Assembly (NCBI GenBank): GCA_023376005.1
Contig: CM042138.1
Span: forward strand, 97,970,766-98,034,765
Reading direction: 5' to 3'
Origin: Doryteuthis pealeii
Lineage: Eukaryota > Mollusca > Cephalopoda > Myopsida > Loliginidae
DNA length: 64,000 bases
Below, piece by piece: positions 43,317 to 54,329 of this stretch. The translations under genes and the position numbers were made by a program. The notes beneath the pieces were generated by a model. That model was not told the origin of the DNA. It saw only the letters and a program-made list of their open reading frames with translations, and did no database searches. Each line of letters starts with the position of its first letter. Positions within the stretch are counted from its first letter, which is position 1.

Positions 43317-43329
43317 TACCATCTTCATC

Positions 43330-44007
43330 CTACAATTTCTGATTTTGTATACCAATCATAGTATTAAATTCGGATGGCTTGATAAAATCTCGTTCCACCA
43401 TCAAAAAAGGCTGACCTTTTATTTTTATGTTGCCTCGATTGAATGGCAAAATATTACCGGTTTCTCCAGTTTCTACCTGACTTGTTGCAAAAGAAATTTG
43501 TTCTTTGAGAAAATTCCATGGGTACCTTATGGCCACATAGTTGCCAGTTTGGGGATTAATATAAATCCGAAGAACGGCTCGTCGGCATAAGTTGCTAAAG
43601 ACGCCTATCATAGCCGAGCATGCAGCAAGAAAAATGCATCCTGCAAAAAATGGATGATCACTTTCAAGAATTGTTCTCTGAAAGAAGTCTTCATAATTTG
43701 TCCACATGAGGTAGGTAGAGGAAATGATACCAATCATACTGACAGGATACAAGAAGAATTGAACAGCTTGGTAGTATTTGACAATTCCATTTGAATAAAT
43801 AAGTTTATAGTCTTCACTAATATTATCTGCTTTGTACTGAGGGATAAATTGTTGTTTAGCTCCAGGTTCCTGGTTGAGGTGACGATACTGGAAAAAGCTG
43901 CTTCCAAGGAAATTTCGAGGCTGTAGACAAGACTTGGTTCTGGTATAAAGACATATTCTTGATTTAGCAGAATTTGATAAACACCGAAGTGGAATTTTCA
44001 GAAATCC
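43330..44007 (-). CDS. TMEM70: TMEM70-family mitochondrial assembly factor, last exon
   Basis: Proteins of the TMEM70/TMEM186/TMEM223 family sit in the inner mitochondrial membrane as a helical hairpin and assist assembly of ATP synthase (c-ring) and complex I. The exon starts after ttttacag in phase 0 and ends at TAG. Residues are numbered for the 254-residue spliced protein. SEDYKLIYSNG and KYYQAVQFFLYP correspond to the conserved LIYTGN/KFFSY start of TMEM70. Hydrophobic segments lie at about 109-132 and 148-170. Then RRAVLRIYINPQT, YVAIRYPW, and near the end IKGQPFLMVE and FNTMIG, as in TMEM70. TMEM186 is the main alternative. It is intact and convergent with makorin. Confidence 0.82.
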   Translation of the reverse strand, partial: GFLKIPLRCLSNSAKSRICLYTRTKSCLQPRNFLGSSFFQYRHLNQEPGAKQQFIPQYKADNISEDYKLIYSNGIVKYYQAVQFFLYPVSMIGIISSTYLMWTNYEDFFQRTILESDHPFFAGCIFLAACSAMIGVFSNLCRRAVLRIYINPQTGNYVAIRYPWNFLKEQISFATSQVETGETGNILPFNRGNIKIKGQPFLMVERDFIKPSEFNTMIGIQNQKL

Positions 44008-44146
44008 CTGTAAAAGAAAAATCAAGATTTAATGTATAAAATAAAATTCAGTTTTTGGGAAGTCTGAAAATTTAAAAAAAAAAAAAAAATTTTTAATGCA
44101 AGTCGTAACTTTTAAATGATTGCAAAAATTACATCCTCTACCTTAG

Positions 44147-44320
44147 GGCTTCTCAAAGTGGTCCATGTAGACCCCTGGGAATGAATAAAAATTTGGCAGG
44201 ATGAATAAAAGCATGGGGGTCCTTGGGGTGAATTTACAAGTTTGTATCTATAAATCTCTATAGAGCAGGGGTCTCAAAATCAAAGACCCTATAGGGCCAT
44301 TATATCCAGGTTTGTGATGT
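44147..44320. repeat. hAT-MITE-like fragment in the TMEM70 intron
   Basis: Contains cttctcaaagtggtcc, tagacccctggg and gcaggggtctcaaaatc, ggccattatatccagg, the TIR and GGCC type of hAT MITEs. I could not find an exact duplication at the ends. Confidence 0.4.
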
Positions 44321-44804
44321 TCAAAGGGGGGGAGGCTAAACATATGTTCTATTAAAACATAGAAGGCTTCACATGTGGTTAGGTAAGATAATAATTTTTA
44401 ATCCAATAGTGAATAATGAAGCTAATCCTATCTTGTACTTACCTTGGTCTACACTTCCATCATCTGCTCTAATCTATCATCAGTTTTTTTTTTTAAATAG
44501 AACAATTTCTCTAGAGTAGACCTTTTATAGCAACAAAGTTTTTCATTCAAACAAATAGTATCATTTTTTTTTTTAAATAAATAAAGGCCCAAAACAAACT
44601 CCTTTATATAGAAAGAGTGTGGCCTTCCTATTCAAGGACCAGGACACTAGTTTGACAATCAATATAATTGCATTGTTTAGTATGCTCTCTGGCTTTTTTT
44701 AAGATGCTTGACCTTTGCTATATTTTTTTAGTAACTGAAACTGGAATTAAATGAGGATGGATTCTAAAATATAATTTCTTTAGTTGTTTTTTGTTGGCAG
44801 GCAG

Positions 44805-45005
44805 TTATATGATATCAAATATTCTTATCTAATACAAATAATTTGCAAATAATACATTATATGGTTTCAATTTCCATTTAATAAGTTATTTATTTGCACA
44901 CAGTTATATGGTTTCAAGTAACTAATACTAATCATTAATAAATAATTACAGCCTCAAGTTACTATTCTTAATACAAATAATTCAATTATAAAGAGATCTG
45001 TTTGA
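44805..45005 (+). repeat. ttatatggtttcaagta unit repeats
   Basis: Repeats of gcagttatatgatatcaaat, ttatctaatacaaataattt and cagttatatggtttcaagta, similar to 18595-18745 and 20515-20660. It is followed by gatctgtttgactcataaac as in copies at 20655. Confidence 0.6.
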
Positions 45006-45371
45006 CTCATAAACAGGACCAAAACAGGTACAACCAATCTAGGTCAGAGTAGACATAGGAGTAATGGCAATGAATGTGGGGTACTCAACACACAGAATCA
45101 ATGTATTCTAAGCCCTGTCAACAGAGTTCATAGAGGATAAGATTCATTCAATTTAATTTTTGTCTTTCCTCGCACATATGACCCCATGTTAAAACAATCG
45201 TCTTAACAATACAGCTATGGTGATGTATTTAAGTCATATTTGACTCAACTTTTGCACACATGGGGTACAAATATGCCAAGTTTTTCAGAATATATTTTAA
45301 CTAATACAGAAATAGGTATAGATTTAGTTCTCAGTTTGTCATATCAATAATGTAATGTAAATCAGGGGAGG

Positions 45372-45886
45372 TCAATTAGGTTAACTCTGTCTACTTTAAA
45401 CCGCTCACAGCAAGTAAAGTACAAAAACTGATGGTTAGTTCATTATAATTGAGCAGAAGGGCTCGTATTACAATAATGATGGGACTTTATTTGAATAAAA
45501 TGAGTTCTGAAATAAATATATAGTGAACTTTAAAATATCCCATCATACAGGTAAAAAATACCAGGGAAATTTGGTAGGCAAAGAGTTAACAAACTACTGA
45601 AATTACTTTTAAATCTGTAATTAGGTGATTTTTGCCTACTTTAGACCACTCACAGCAGCTCTACCACCTCTGGGATGCCACACCCAAGTAAAGTACAAAA
45701 AATAATGAATAGTTAATTATAATTGAGCAGAAGTACTCAATTACAATAATGATTTGACTTTATTTGAATAGAATGAGTTCTGAGGTGAATAGATAGTGAA
45801 CTTTGAAATATAACATCATACAAATAAAGATACCAAGAAAATCTGGTACAGCTGTGGGGGAATTTAGTAGGCAAAGAGTTAAATTA
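45372..45886. mobile_element. Tandem pair of a MITE with aactctttgcctac ends
   Basis: Two related units of about 215 and 270 bases (45372-45590 and 45616-45886). Each begins near ctactttaaaccgctcac or ctactttagaccactcac and ends gtaggcaaagagttaa. Shared interior blocks are ataattgagcagaag, caataatgat, actttatttgaata and gtgaacttt. A diverged, reversed relative lies around 11715-11870. Confidence 0.65.
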
Positions 45887-46187
45887 GCTCATGCCTTTAT
45901 AATACTGTAACTAGTGAAATGATTCACAACAGATCAAAATATCCAAATAAATGGTTACCTCCCTTGAAATATTCTTGTCTAGAATATATGCAACGAACTC
46001 CATCAATGTTCAAATCCAAATATAACTGCCTCAAAGTTAGCTTTATATTGTATGTATTTACTCAACAAGCAGGATGTGACACAGTCGATTTATTTTAAAC
46101 TAGGCCTCAAAGCCATTGAAGCTGCATGCAGAATTTGGAAAGAGGAAAAAAATAAAACAATATCATATTGTACAGCCAAAAATTCAT

Positions 46188-46478
46188 AGATGGCTCTTGT
46201 GTAATGATTATCATCATAGCAATTGAACACGGCAACCCGAGTTCAAATCATGAATAAGTCTGTTTGCATTTAATATAGCACTAATGCCCTTGGGAGAGGT
46301 ATAAATCCAACTATTCTCACTCCAGCTATGGGTAAAATAGTAGGGCAGACTGGGCTCTCTAACCTTGGTATGGCAACTGTTCTAGAAGAAAAATTCTAAA
46401 TTAAAACCTGCTAAAATCCGCTTTAATAAATTGACATTGTGTTGCAACCTGCTTGTGTGGAGGGGTTGGGTAAATACA
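46188..46478 (+). mobile_element. tRNA-derived SINE, family A
   Basis: The head is tggctcttgtgtaatgatta. The body is gtttgcatttaatatagc, cccttgggagaggtataaat, tccagctatgggtaaaat, agtagggcagactgggct and ttgtgttgcaacctgctt. It lies in the TMEM70 intron, on the strand opposite the gene. Confidence 0.78.
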
Positions 46479-46763
46479 TACAGCCAAAAACTCATCCCTT
46501 GGAATAAATCATATCCAGATACACTTTTTTATGGGGATAGGTGGGTAGGGTACCCCCTCAGTAGAGGATGCAGTCAGTATATTCTAAGTACCACTGACAG
46601 GGTGGATGGATTTATTGATTTACCTATGCAAGTTTCAATGAAATTGACATAGGAAGTGACTGTTTAACATTATCATAAATATCACCATGAGTAACAAACT
46701 TTTATACATTTTTACCATGTTCTTTATCTTTTGTTTTTTTTTTCACAAATAAAAACTCATCCT

Positions 46764-47250
46764 GTCAGCTGGGACTGTAGAATACACCGACTGCACCTCT
46801 GCAGAAAAGTAAATGGGGCCACCTGTTGACCATCCGTGGTGACCTGTAATGCTTGAGGACAGGATTGTGGTGGCTGTGACCCAGGTACTAAGTAGTCTCA
46901 TACCATGCAACAATCCACTTCAGCTTTTAGATGGGCAGTCAGAGAGGCTGGGTTCAATCAATGGCTACTCATGTCAAGCCCTAGCAACTATATGATTGTC
47001 CTAACTGTATTCTTTAAATTGCTCTTATGGCAAACACCCACCCCTTTTTATCATATAGGTGCTAGAAGCAGTATCTAAGGGTCAAACACCAGTATTCATC
47101 AATACATATGGAGTTAATGAAAATTATTTCTACCAATTTAATAATACACATGAAATTAATGAATATTACTTCTTAAACAAATTATATATATTAAAAAAAA
47201 AACAAGATTTGATATTAAATAACCCAAAAGGGTTGATATACCATTAAAAA
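46764..47250 (+). repeat. gctgggactgtagaatac family repeat with the common tail
   Basis: Blocks cagctgggactgtagaatac, ggggccacctgttgac, ggtgacctgtaatgc and gtgctagaagcag, followed by ggtttgatattaaat-type tail (gatttgatattaaataaccc, ttgatataccatt). Compare 6830 and 36973. Confidence 0.6.
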
Positions 47251-47271
47251 AAAACAATCCTTTGTACATAC

Positions 47272-47352
47272 CTGAGAAGATATGAATCCATTTGGCCTGG
47301 TGTTGAATTTAAGAAGAGACAACTTGTTAGTCTGCAACAAGGATCTAAAAAC
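47272..47352 (-). CDS. TMEM70: TMEM70-family gene, exon 2 (mitochondrial leader)
   Basis: In the minus direction the acceptor is ttattcag and the donor ctcag/gtatgt. The 81 bases are phase 0 at both ends and read VFRSLLQTNKLSLLKFNTRP and NGFISSQ. The exon joins ATG-TTG of exon 1 to GFLKIPLRCL of exon 3. The composition (Arg, Lys, Leu, Ser; no acidic residue) fits a mitochondrial targeting peptide. It is small, easily missed by gene finders, and fixed here by matching splice sites and frame. Confidence 0.8.
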
Positions 47353-47895
47353 CTGAATAAAAAGTAAATTTATTTTAACCAGTGGTGAAAAGAATTAAAT
47401 AACATGCTGGATTGTTTTAAACTTTTTTGTTTTGTTTTACAGCATATCAACCTCGGTGGGTCATTTAATGCCGACAATGTTTTGAAATAAATTCATTCTT
47501 AATGGATACTCAATTTTTTTTTTTTTTATAAACACATTTTTTCTATTTAACACCTCAATGGGGCCCTAACAGATACAAACACTCCTGTTACGTTTATAAG
47601 TTTAAAAATGGGTAGTCATTTTACTAAACTTATCTTAGTACAATGCTATAAGCATGGGACACACAATGAGGACCAAACTCACTTATTCAATAAATGATCT
47701 ACGAAACCAGTTCATTAAACAATAAACATAATTATCTGAATAATTATATCGGATTTCTTTCTTTTTTTAAATTTTTTCTTGGCAATTCAATTAAAAAAGT
47801 AAGTAAAAGTTTGAGAAAGAATGATATTATGATATCTTTTAGCAGAATTCATGTTTTTTTTACTAAAATAAATCTCTTATAGAAACTTATAAAAA

Positions 47896-48345
47896 ATCTT
47901 CTGATATTATTCAGACTCTTATCTTTATAGAAAAAAAATTAAAAATCGTTTTTTATCAGATTTCATAAAATGAGGTGGGGGGAAACCTCGTAAAAAAATT
48001 TCCCTTAATATATTTTAAGAAAAACCTATTTTAAACATAATTTCATCAGGTGAAAAATATATTGAAATTTTCGTGAAAATTTGACTTTTAATTGATTTTT
48101 CATAGATTTTTTTTTTAAAGCCTGTAGTTGTAACTTGTTTTTGGCTACGTTAAATTTCAATTGATTTAATGATGCGAAAATGTAAACATTGTTTTCGTCA
48201 ATAATTTTCATTATTTCCGTAAGCTGAAAAAAAAATTTAAAAATCATCAGGAGTTTGTTTAATGTTTCTTCTTTTGAATGGTCCAAAAATTTTGAAGATA
48301 ATATTAACCTTTATTCAAGTTTCATCGTATTAAATATATTTAACA
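47896..48345 (-). repeat. Diverged fragment of the TAGGTACCACC transposon family
   Basis: Matches the interior of the elements at 49833 and 62212 (actcttatctttatag, atcctcgt, gaaattttcgtgaaaat, ttaattgatttttcatag, cgttaaatttcaattgattt, atcatcaggagtttgtttaatg) with about 15-20% divergence. It lies inside the first TMEM70 intron. Confidence 0.7.
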
Positions 48346-48381
48346 CGATGAAACTTGAATAAAGGTTAATATTATCTTCAA
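48291..48381. repeat. Palindrome with arms of about 38 bp
   Basis: ttgaagataatattaacc-tttattcaagtttcatcg is followed after a 15-base AT spacer by its exact reverse complement (acgatgaaacttgaat to attatcttcaa). The spacer is attaaatatatttaac. The left arm belongs to the TE fragment at 47896-48345, so the right arm seems to be an inverted duplication of the TE end. Confidence 0.9.
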
Positions 48382-48688
48382 TAATTTTACACGATTGGAC
48401 ATCGCTACCGTGCTGCTAGCACGACCTGATGACGATTAAAAATATATATAAATTTAAAAAATTAACTTTCTTTTTCTCTTAACTCTTTATAAGCTTTACG
48501 AATTCACTTACGGAGAGAAATATCAAGACATGTCAAAAAATAGATTTTAGTTTTATCTATTTATTTATTTGCAGTTTCGAAAAGTTTCCACGATACCATT
48601 TAACTAAAATTTAGTCAATATACAATATGATACTGTTTAGTGTTTTATGAGTTCTTATTAGAAAAGAAAAACATTTTTCTTCACTTAC

Positions 48689-48694
48689 CAACAT
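48689..48694 (-). CDS. TMEM70: TMEM70-family gene, exon 1 coding part (ATG TTG)
   Basis: On the minus strand ATG TTG is followed directly by gtaagtga, a near-perfect donor, in phase 0. Joined to the exon at 47272-47352 it gives ML-VFRSLLQ. An in-frame Met at the very end of exon 1 with the leader in exon 2 is unusual but consistent. The 5' UTR and promoter would lie at about 48695-48990, a region I cannot resolve further. Confidence 0.65.
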
Positions 48695-49832
48695 TTTAGT
48701 AGAAAGAATACCGACTAATAAATAACACGTTTACATGAGTTCGATAGTTTGCCCTTTCTTTCGCGTAGAACGAAAATGATTTCTTGACTTTGATAAAGAC
48801 AAACAATGTCTATAAATTCAATATATAACAACCCCACAGAAGTCAACTGATGTAGTGTTTATATCAAATTTCAATCTAATTTTCCATTACAAGAGCAAAA
48901 TATCTGAACCCTAACGAAATTAAAAGCAGCATGTGCTGAAATGAAGGACGCTAACCGGTGTAAATCAAAACAGGTCCCCCAATTGGTGAAAGTTCCATTG
49001 GGTTAGTGAAAGTTGAAACCACGTGTTCACTTCGCTGAATGTATAGGTGTGCCCAAAATTTCACGTGTTTTTCAAGCCCCAACAACATCAGATGAATTAA
49101 GATTCAGCAAAACTCGGGGGGGGGGGGATGAATAAATTTAACGTAATTTTTGCTGTATTATCAAGAGGAAAGATTTGAAAAAAAAAATAATTTGTAAGAA
49201 TTACTTGTTTTAGTCTTTAAAACGGGGAAATTTTATGAATTAGAATAAATAAATACGTATCTGTCAAATTGGCACATTTTTGGCTTTTTTTCTTCTTTTG
49301 AAGTTGTGCTTTTTTAAAACGTGATTTATTTATTTTGTTTGACATTCACAGAAAACATTTTGGACCAAGTCATCAATAGACCACAGCACTACTGAGAGCA
49401 CTGCTCTCAGAGCAGTTTTTAAAAAAATGCTTTTACTTTCGACCGTAAACTTCTAGTTGTTTGTTAACAACAGGCGATTTTTCTACATTATAATTTCACT
49501 AAGATTTTTAAAAAGACGTTTCATGTTTATTAACAAATCAAAGACACGTTTTTATATTAAAATAGTTTTTGATTTTAATGAAAAAAATTAGTTATTTCAT
49601 GTTGTTAATTTAATAGTTCAATAGTTTTTTTGTTTTTTTTTTATTTTATTATAAAACTTTAAACGAAAGACGTTTTTATATTAAAGACACGTTTTTTAGT
49701 ATGTAAAAATCAAAAAATTTTCAGCAAATTATTCAATAATTACTTAATTTTATAATGAATAGCTTGTTTTTTTTGGGTTTTTTTAAACTTGTGTCGCATG
49801 ACACGAGAACATGCATAACATTAGTATTCCAG
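48695..49832. other. Upstream region of TMEM70, no gene seen
   Basis: AT-rich. It has a G run at 49117-49128 and a short perfect hairpin ctgagagc-act-gctctcag at 49393-49411. The TMEM70 promoter presumably lies in the first few hundred bases, but no core motif was assigned. Confidence 0.4.
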
Positions 49833-52308
49833 TAGGTACCACCAATTTTACCTGTGAAATTTACCCCCCCCCCCTATATTTAACACAATGAAACTTGCAG
49901 AAAAATTAATATTTTCTTGAAAAATTTTTTCCATTCGAAAGAAAAAACATTAAACAAACTCCTGATTATTTTTTTTTTAAAATTTCAGCTTACGAAAATA
50001 ATGAAAATTATGATTGTAAAAAACAATGTTTTCATTTTTGCACTGTTAAATCAACTGAAATTTAACGTAGCTAAAAAGTTACGATAAGAAGTTTTTTTTA
50101 AAATTCTGTGAAAAATCAATTAATGGTCCGATTTTCACGAAAATTTCCATAAATGTTTACCATTGGATGTAGATACATCTGAAATAGTTTTTTTGTAAAA
50201 TATATTAGGGGAAATATTTTTTACGAGGTCTATCACCCCCCCCCTATTTTATTTTATGGGATAAAAAAAATGACGCGCTAGAAAAATTTTGTACTTTTTT
50301 TTCTATAAAGATAAGAGTCTGAATAACTATATCAATGAAATTGTATAACGTACCGAGCTATAGTTTTTTTTAGGAAAAATTAATGAAATCGGAAATAAAA
50401 AGTGCAAAAAATGTCATAATATTAATATTTGAAAAGTTTTTTTTGCTTTTGTAATTGGTATGTACTATATTCTATCAAATTGTCAAAAAATTTTTTTTTT
50501 TTTAAGAAATTAATTTTTAAGAGATTTTCAATCTTTTGTGTGATTAAATATTTTTATTTTCTGCGTAAAACAAATATTTTTTTAAATTTTATGCGCTAAA
50601 AAATCGAATTTTTCACGGATATTTAAAAATATGATTTTTAGAATTCAGGTGAACTAAAAGTTGGTCCGATCCGAGCTCGATTAATATTTTTAAAAGAATT
50701 CGTAATTTTTTATTGTTGAACAGTAGGTACCACCAATTTGACCCTGTGAAATTTACCCCTCCCCCCCCCCTATATTTAACACAATGAAACTTATACTCCT
50801 GATGATTAAAAAAAAAATTTTCAGCATATTGAAATAATGAAAATTATGATTGAAAAACAATGTTTTCATTTTTGCACTGTTAAATCAACTGAAATTTAAC
50901 GTAGCTAAAAACAAGTTACGATAAGAGGATTTTTTAAAAATTCTATGAAAAATCAATTAATAATCTGATTTTCACGAACATATCCATAAATGTTTACCAT
51001 TGGATGTAAATACATCTAAAATAGTTTTTTTCTAAAATTTAAATAAGATTAATATTTTTAAAAGAATTTGTAATTTTTATTGTTGAATAGTAATGTGTGA
51101 TCCTTAGAATGTACGGAAGAGCATTGCTGACATATTTGTTTTACAAAGAGACGAGACGCTTCTAAGTAACTAAAGTTTGTTCCTGTTAGGCTGACAGTGT
51201 TAGCGTGAAAAAAATTATTTTATTTAACTTTTTTCAATAATTAAAATAAAAAGTAAGTATAATAGATTATTTTGTCAGTTTTTCTCTTAGAAAAAAATAT
51301 TCAAATTTTCATTCCATACTTTTACGGGTTAATCGTAAAAGGGAAATAATTTGTAACTTTTCTGTCTATATTACGGTCTGAAAATTACCCTTTCGCATGT
51401 AATACGGACAGGTTTGTTTATTTTTTAAGATAATGATGTAATTTTTCCCAATCGGATAATTTGATCTTTGAATTAACTATTTTTCTTTGTAACAACCCTG
51501 TACGATCTTTTTTTTACGAGATTTTTGATAAACAAAGTTCGGAAATATCTATTTCCGTTTTATTCAAGATGGCCTAAACAGTTTGGTGGTACCTATTGAA
51601 CAGTAATGTATGGTTCTTAGAATATACGCAAGAGCAAAACTGACATATTTGTTTTACAAAGAGACGAGACGCTTCTGAGTAACCGAAGTTTGTTGTTCTT
51701 TGGCCAAAAAAGTTAAATAAAATAATTTTTTACGCTATTAGAATAAAAAGTAAGTATATATGATTATTTTATCAGTTTTTCTCTTAGAAAAAATATTTAA
51801 ATTTTCATTTCATTTCATTTTCGATTTTTAAAATTAATACTAAAACCGAAGACATTTTTTAAACTTCAATTTCACTGTTGAATTTTAATATTAATTTTTT
51901 TCAAGTTTTTATTCATTTTAATACAAAATTTTAATATTAAAGTTTTTAAAGATTTTATTCATTTTAATAGTAAATTTTGGCTAAAAAAAAATATGTCCGT
52001 ACAGTCAACCATATATAGATAAATAATCGCAAGAGGGTAATAATATGTATTTTTTCTGTCTAAATTGTGGACTGAAAATTATCCTTTCGCATGTAATATG
52101 GATAGGTTTATTTATTTTTTTAAGATAACGATGTAATTTTTCCCAATCGGATAATTTGATCTTTGAATTAACCGTTTTTCTTTGTAACAATCCTGTATGA
52201 TGTTTAATTGTTTTTTACGAGATTTTTGATAAACAAAGTTCGGAAATATTTATTTCCGTTTTATTCAAGATGGCCTAAACTGATCACGTGGCCCAATTGG
52301 TGGCCCTA
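49833..52308 (+). mobile_element. TAGGTACCACC transposon, outer element interrupted by a nested copy
   Basis: Starts TAGGTACCACCAATTTTACC and ends near ggcccaattggtggccc ta. The flanks gtattcca (49824-49831) and gtattcct (52309-52316) differ by one base, an approximate 8-bp duplication. No transposase ORF is present. The interior is AT-rich with C runs next to the left end. A second element lies within (50724-51595). Removing it leaves about 1.6 kb. Confidence 0.75.
50724..51595 (+). mobile_element. Nested TAGGTACCACC transposon, 872 bp, exact 8-bp duplication
   Basis: ttgaacag occurs on both sides (50716-50723 and 51596-51603). The ends are TAGGTACCACCAA and TTTGGTGGTACCTA, inverted. Joining the flanks restores the interior of the outer element (attgttgaacag-taatg), as seen in intact copies. 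Compared with 62212-63793 it lacks an internal segment. Confidence 0.88.
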
Positions 52309-52346
52309 GTATTCCTCTTTTAACAGTAGACTTTCTGGTATTTTTT

Positions 52347-52778
52347 ACCTTTAGTTGTCAAAATCCCTATCAAATAAGGCAATTAGAGTAACCTCCCTTG
52401 ACTTTCACTTTGAACCAAGCCGGTAGCTATTTTGAAAGTCTCTGTGTGAAATAAACAAATCTTAGAAACTTTTTCGAAAACAATACAACTGCATGCTTTA
52501 ACACAAAAATATCATAAAATGTGTTCTTAATAACAATTAAGTTCATTTCAGATAATTTATGCTAGGAATTTAGCCAACTAACTTTCACTTTGAAACAAGC
52601 CGGTAGCCATTTTGAAAGTCTTCGTGCAAAATACACAAATCTTAGAAACTTTTCGAAAACAATACAACTGCATGCTTTAACACAAAAATATCATAAAATG
52701 TGTTCTTAATAATAATTAAGTTCATTTCAGATAATGCGCACGCACAATTTTATGCTAGGAATTTTGACAACTAAAGGT
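52347..52778. mobile_element. Short TIR element with an internal tandem duplication
   Basis: The ends acctttagttgtcaaaatcc (52347-52366) and ggaattttgacaactaaagg (52758-52777) are inverted repeats. Inside, a unit of about 181 bases repeats twice (52399-52579, 52580-52760): actttcactttgaa-caagccggtag, gaaagtct, acaactgcatgctttaac, aaatatcataaaatgtg. Confidence 0.75.
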
Positions 52779-52781
52779 GAA

Positions 52782-53455
52782 AATTACCTCTCCTGTCATG
52801 TTTGTATTCTCTTCTGTTAAGTTTTCTCATGCAATAAAATATTCGGATCAAGTCTCCAATAGGCACTCCAACTCATCAAGGTTTACATTTTAAGTCGTCA
52901 CCGGTAACTCCCGCTTCAAAAACAAACCAGCAGACGATTTTTGGCACTTACATTGTATCTGACAAAAACGAATTTTACAAATTGTGGGATACTATTTCTG
53001 AACAACATCCTTTTATCTAAATAAGCAAAAAAGATATTTTGTAATCAAACTAAAAATTAATTTTTTCAAAAGTTTAAGAATGTATTTATTTATTAAAACA
53101 AGAATAACGATAACAATAATTTATCGCGGTACCAAATTGGTTTCTTTTATTAAAATCAAAAACTCGTATTAATGCAGAATGGCGCACAAGAGATAATATC
53201 ATTAGATTACGTATAAAAAAACATAACATTTCATTAAATTTTACGGAAATAACCAAAGATTTTGAGACGCTAAGATTAGGTTTAGGGTAAGGGTCAGAGA
53301 TTAGAGTTAAGCTACTTCGGGAGTTTCCATAATCTAATACTATTTATACGTAAAATGGGATTCTAATGATATCTCTTTCGAGCTATTTTGTATTTGTATC
53401 CCAAAACTACTTTAATATAAAAATGTGTATTTTTGTTAATAGGTCGTCGAGGGTG
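52782..53455. other. Intergenic, no gene seen
   Basis: Unassigned AT-rich sequence. Short reading frames have no recognisable homology. Confidence 0.45.
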
Positions 53456-53459
53456 GTCT

Positions 53460-53683
53460 AAATCGGTATCAGCCAACCAGCAAAGGAGTCTATCCCCTTT
53501 TTACTAGCGCTAGACCAAGGGGATGGTTTTTACGTCTGAGGTGGCCCGCCACACCTACCACCAGCTCCTTACTTTACCGAACAGATCCCTGTGCTACTCA
53601 TACGCTGAGTTGGCGAGGGCCGGTTTCGAACTAGGAACCTTATGGTTTCTAGCCGAACGCTCTACCGACTGAGATATCGTAAG
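53460..53683 (-). mobile_element. tRNA-derived SINE, family B, reverse orientation
   Basis: In reverse the head is atctcagtcggtagagcgtt with ggttcctagttcgaaacc as the B box. The body follows (ggtaggtgtggcggg, ccttggtctagcgctag, aaaggggatagactcc). It is the best-preserved B box of the family. Confidence 0.82.
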
Positions 53684-54329
53684 TGCAATATCTCCATAAA
53701 CTTCTGATTAAAATCGCCCGTTGGTTTGTTTACAAATATTTGGAAAACGGAAGTTACCGGTGATGAGTTATAATGAGAACCTTCCATTACCTTGATGATT
53801 TGGGGTGCTTATAGGAGACGTGATCCAAATATTCTAGTTGTGACTTTGCCGTGCATTGTTCGCACGTTTATGTACGAGAAACAATACTCAACTAACTGTC
53901 GTTTTCCCGCGTGGGTATAACTTAGTTGCCTGTTGAATAGATCTTTGTCTTGAATTGACGAATGGCACAAATGTCTAGCTTGGTATTGGCATAGATATTT
54001 CAACCAAATACCTGGTCTCATAACCCACTGTAATAAGTAATTGAGAGTTACTTCCCCTATTTTATGATTACTTCTCCTTCGGAGAACTCTCTAGTGAATA
54101 CTAGACTATATAAACTCTCAACAATTCTAAGTAGAATAAAGCTTTCCAACGTCTATCGGTGTTATCGTTTATCATTACACCCACCTATTTATATCCCGCC
54201 AAAATATTTCTATATTCTGTGTGTGAATTGCTTTATTTCTTTTAACCACAAAAATTTTAGAATTGTTAATGACAACATGTGCGTGACCTAAATCACTTTA
54301 ATTATTGTAGACAATCCAAGAGTCGCTAT
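53684..54329. other. Intergenic, no gene seen
   Basis: Unassigned. Confidence 0.45.

Noticed and set aside
43330..44007. TMEM223 or TMEM186 identity for the minus-strand gene
   Set aside because: Same family, but the LIYSNG, FFLYP, RIY and IKGQPFL-x-FNTMIG pattern fits TMEM70 best. TMEM186 remains possible.
43330..44025. TMEM70 start at the in-frame ATG at 44025 (MIFLLQ)
   Set aside because: These six residues are intron sequence with a perfect acceptor (ttttacag). Upstream exons supply the leader in frame.
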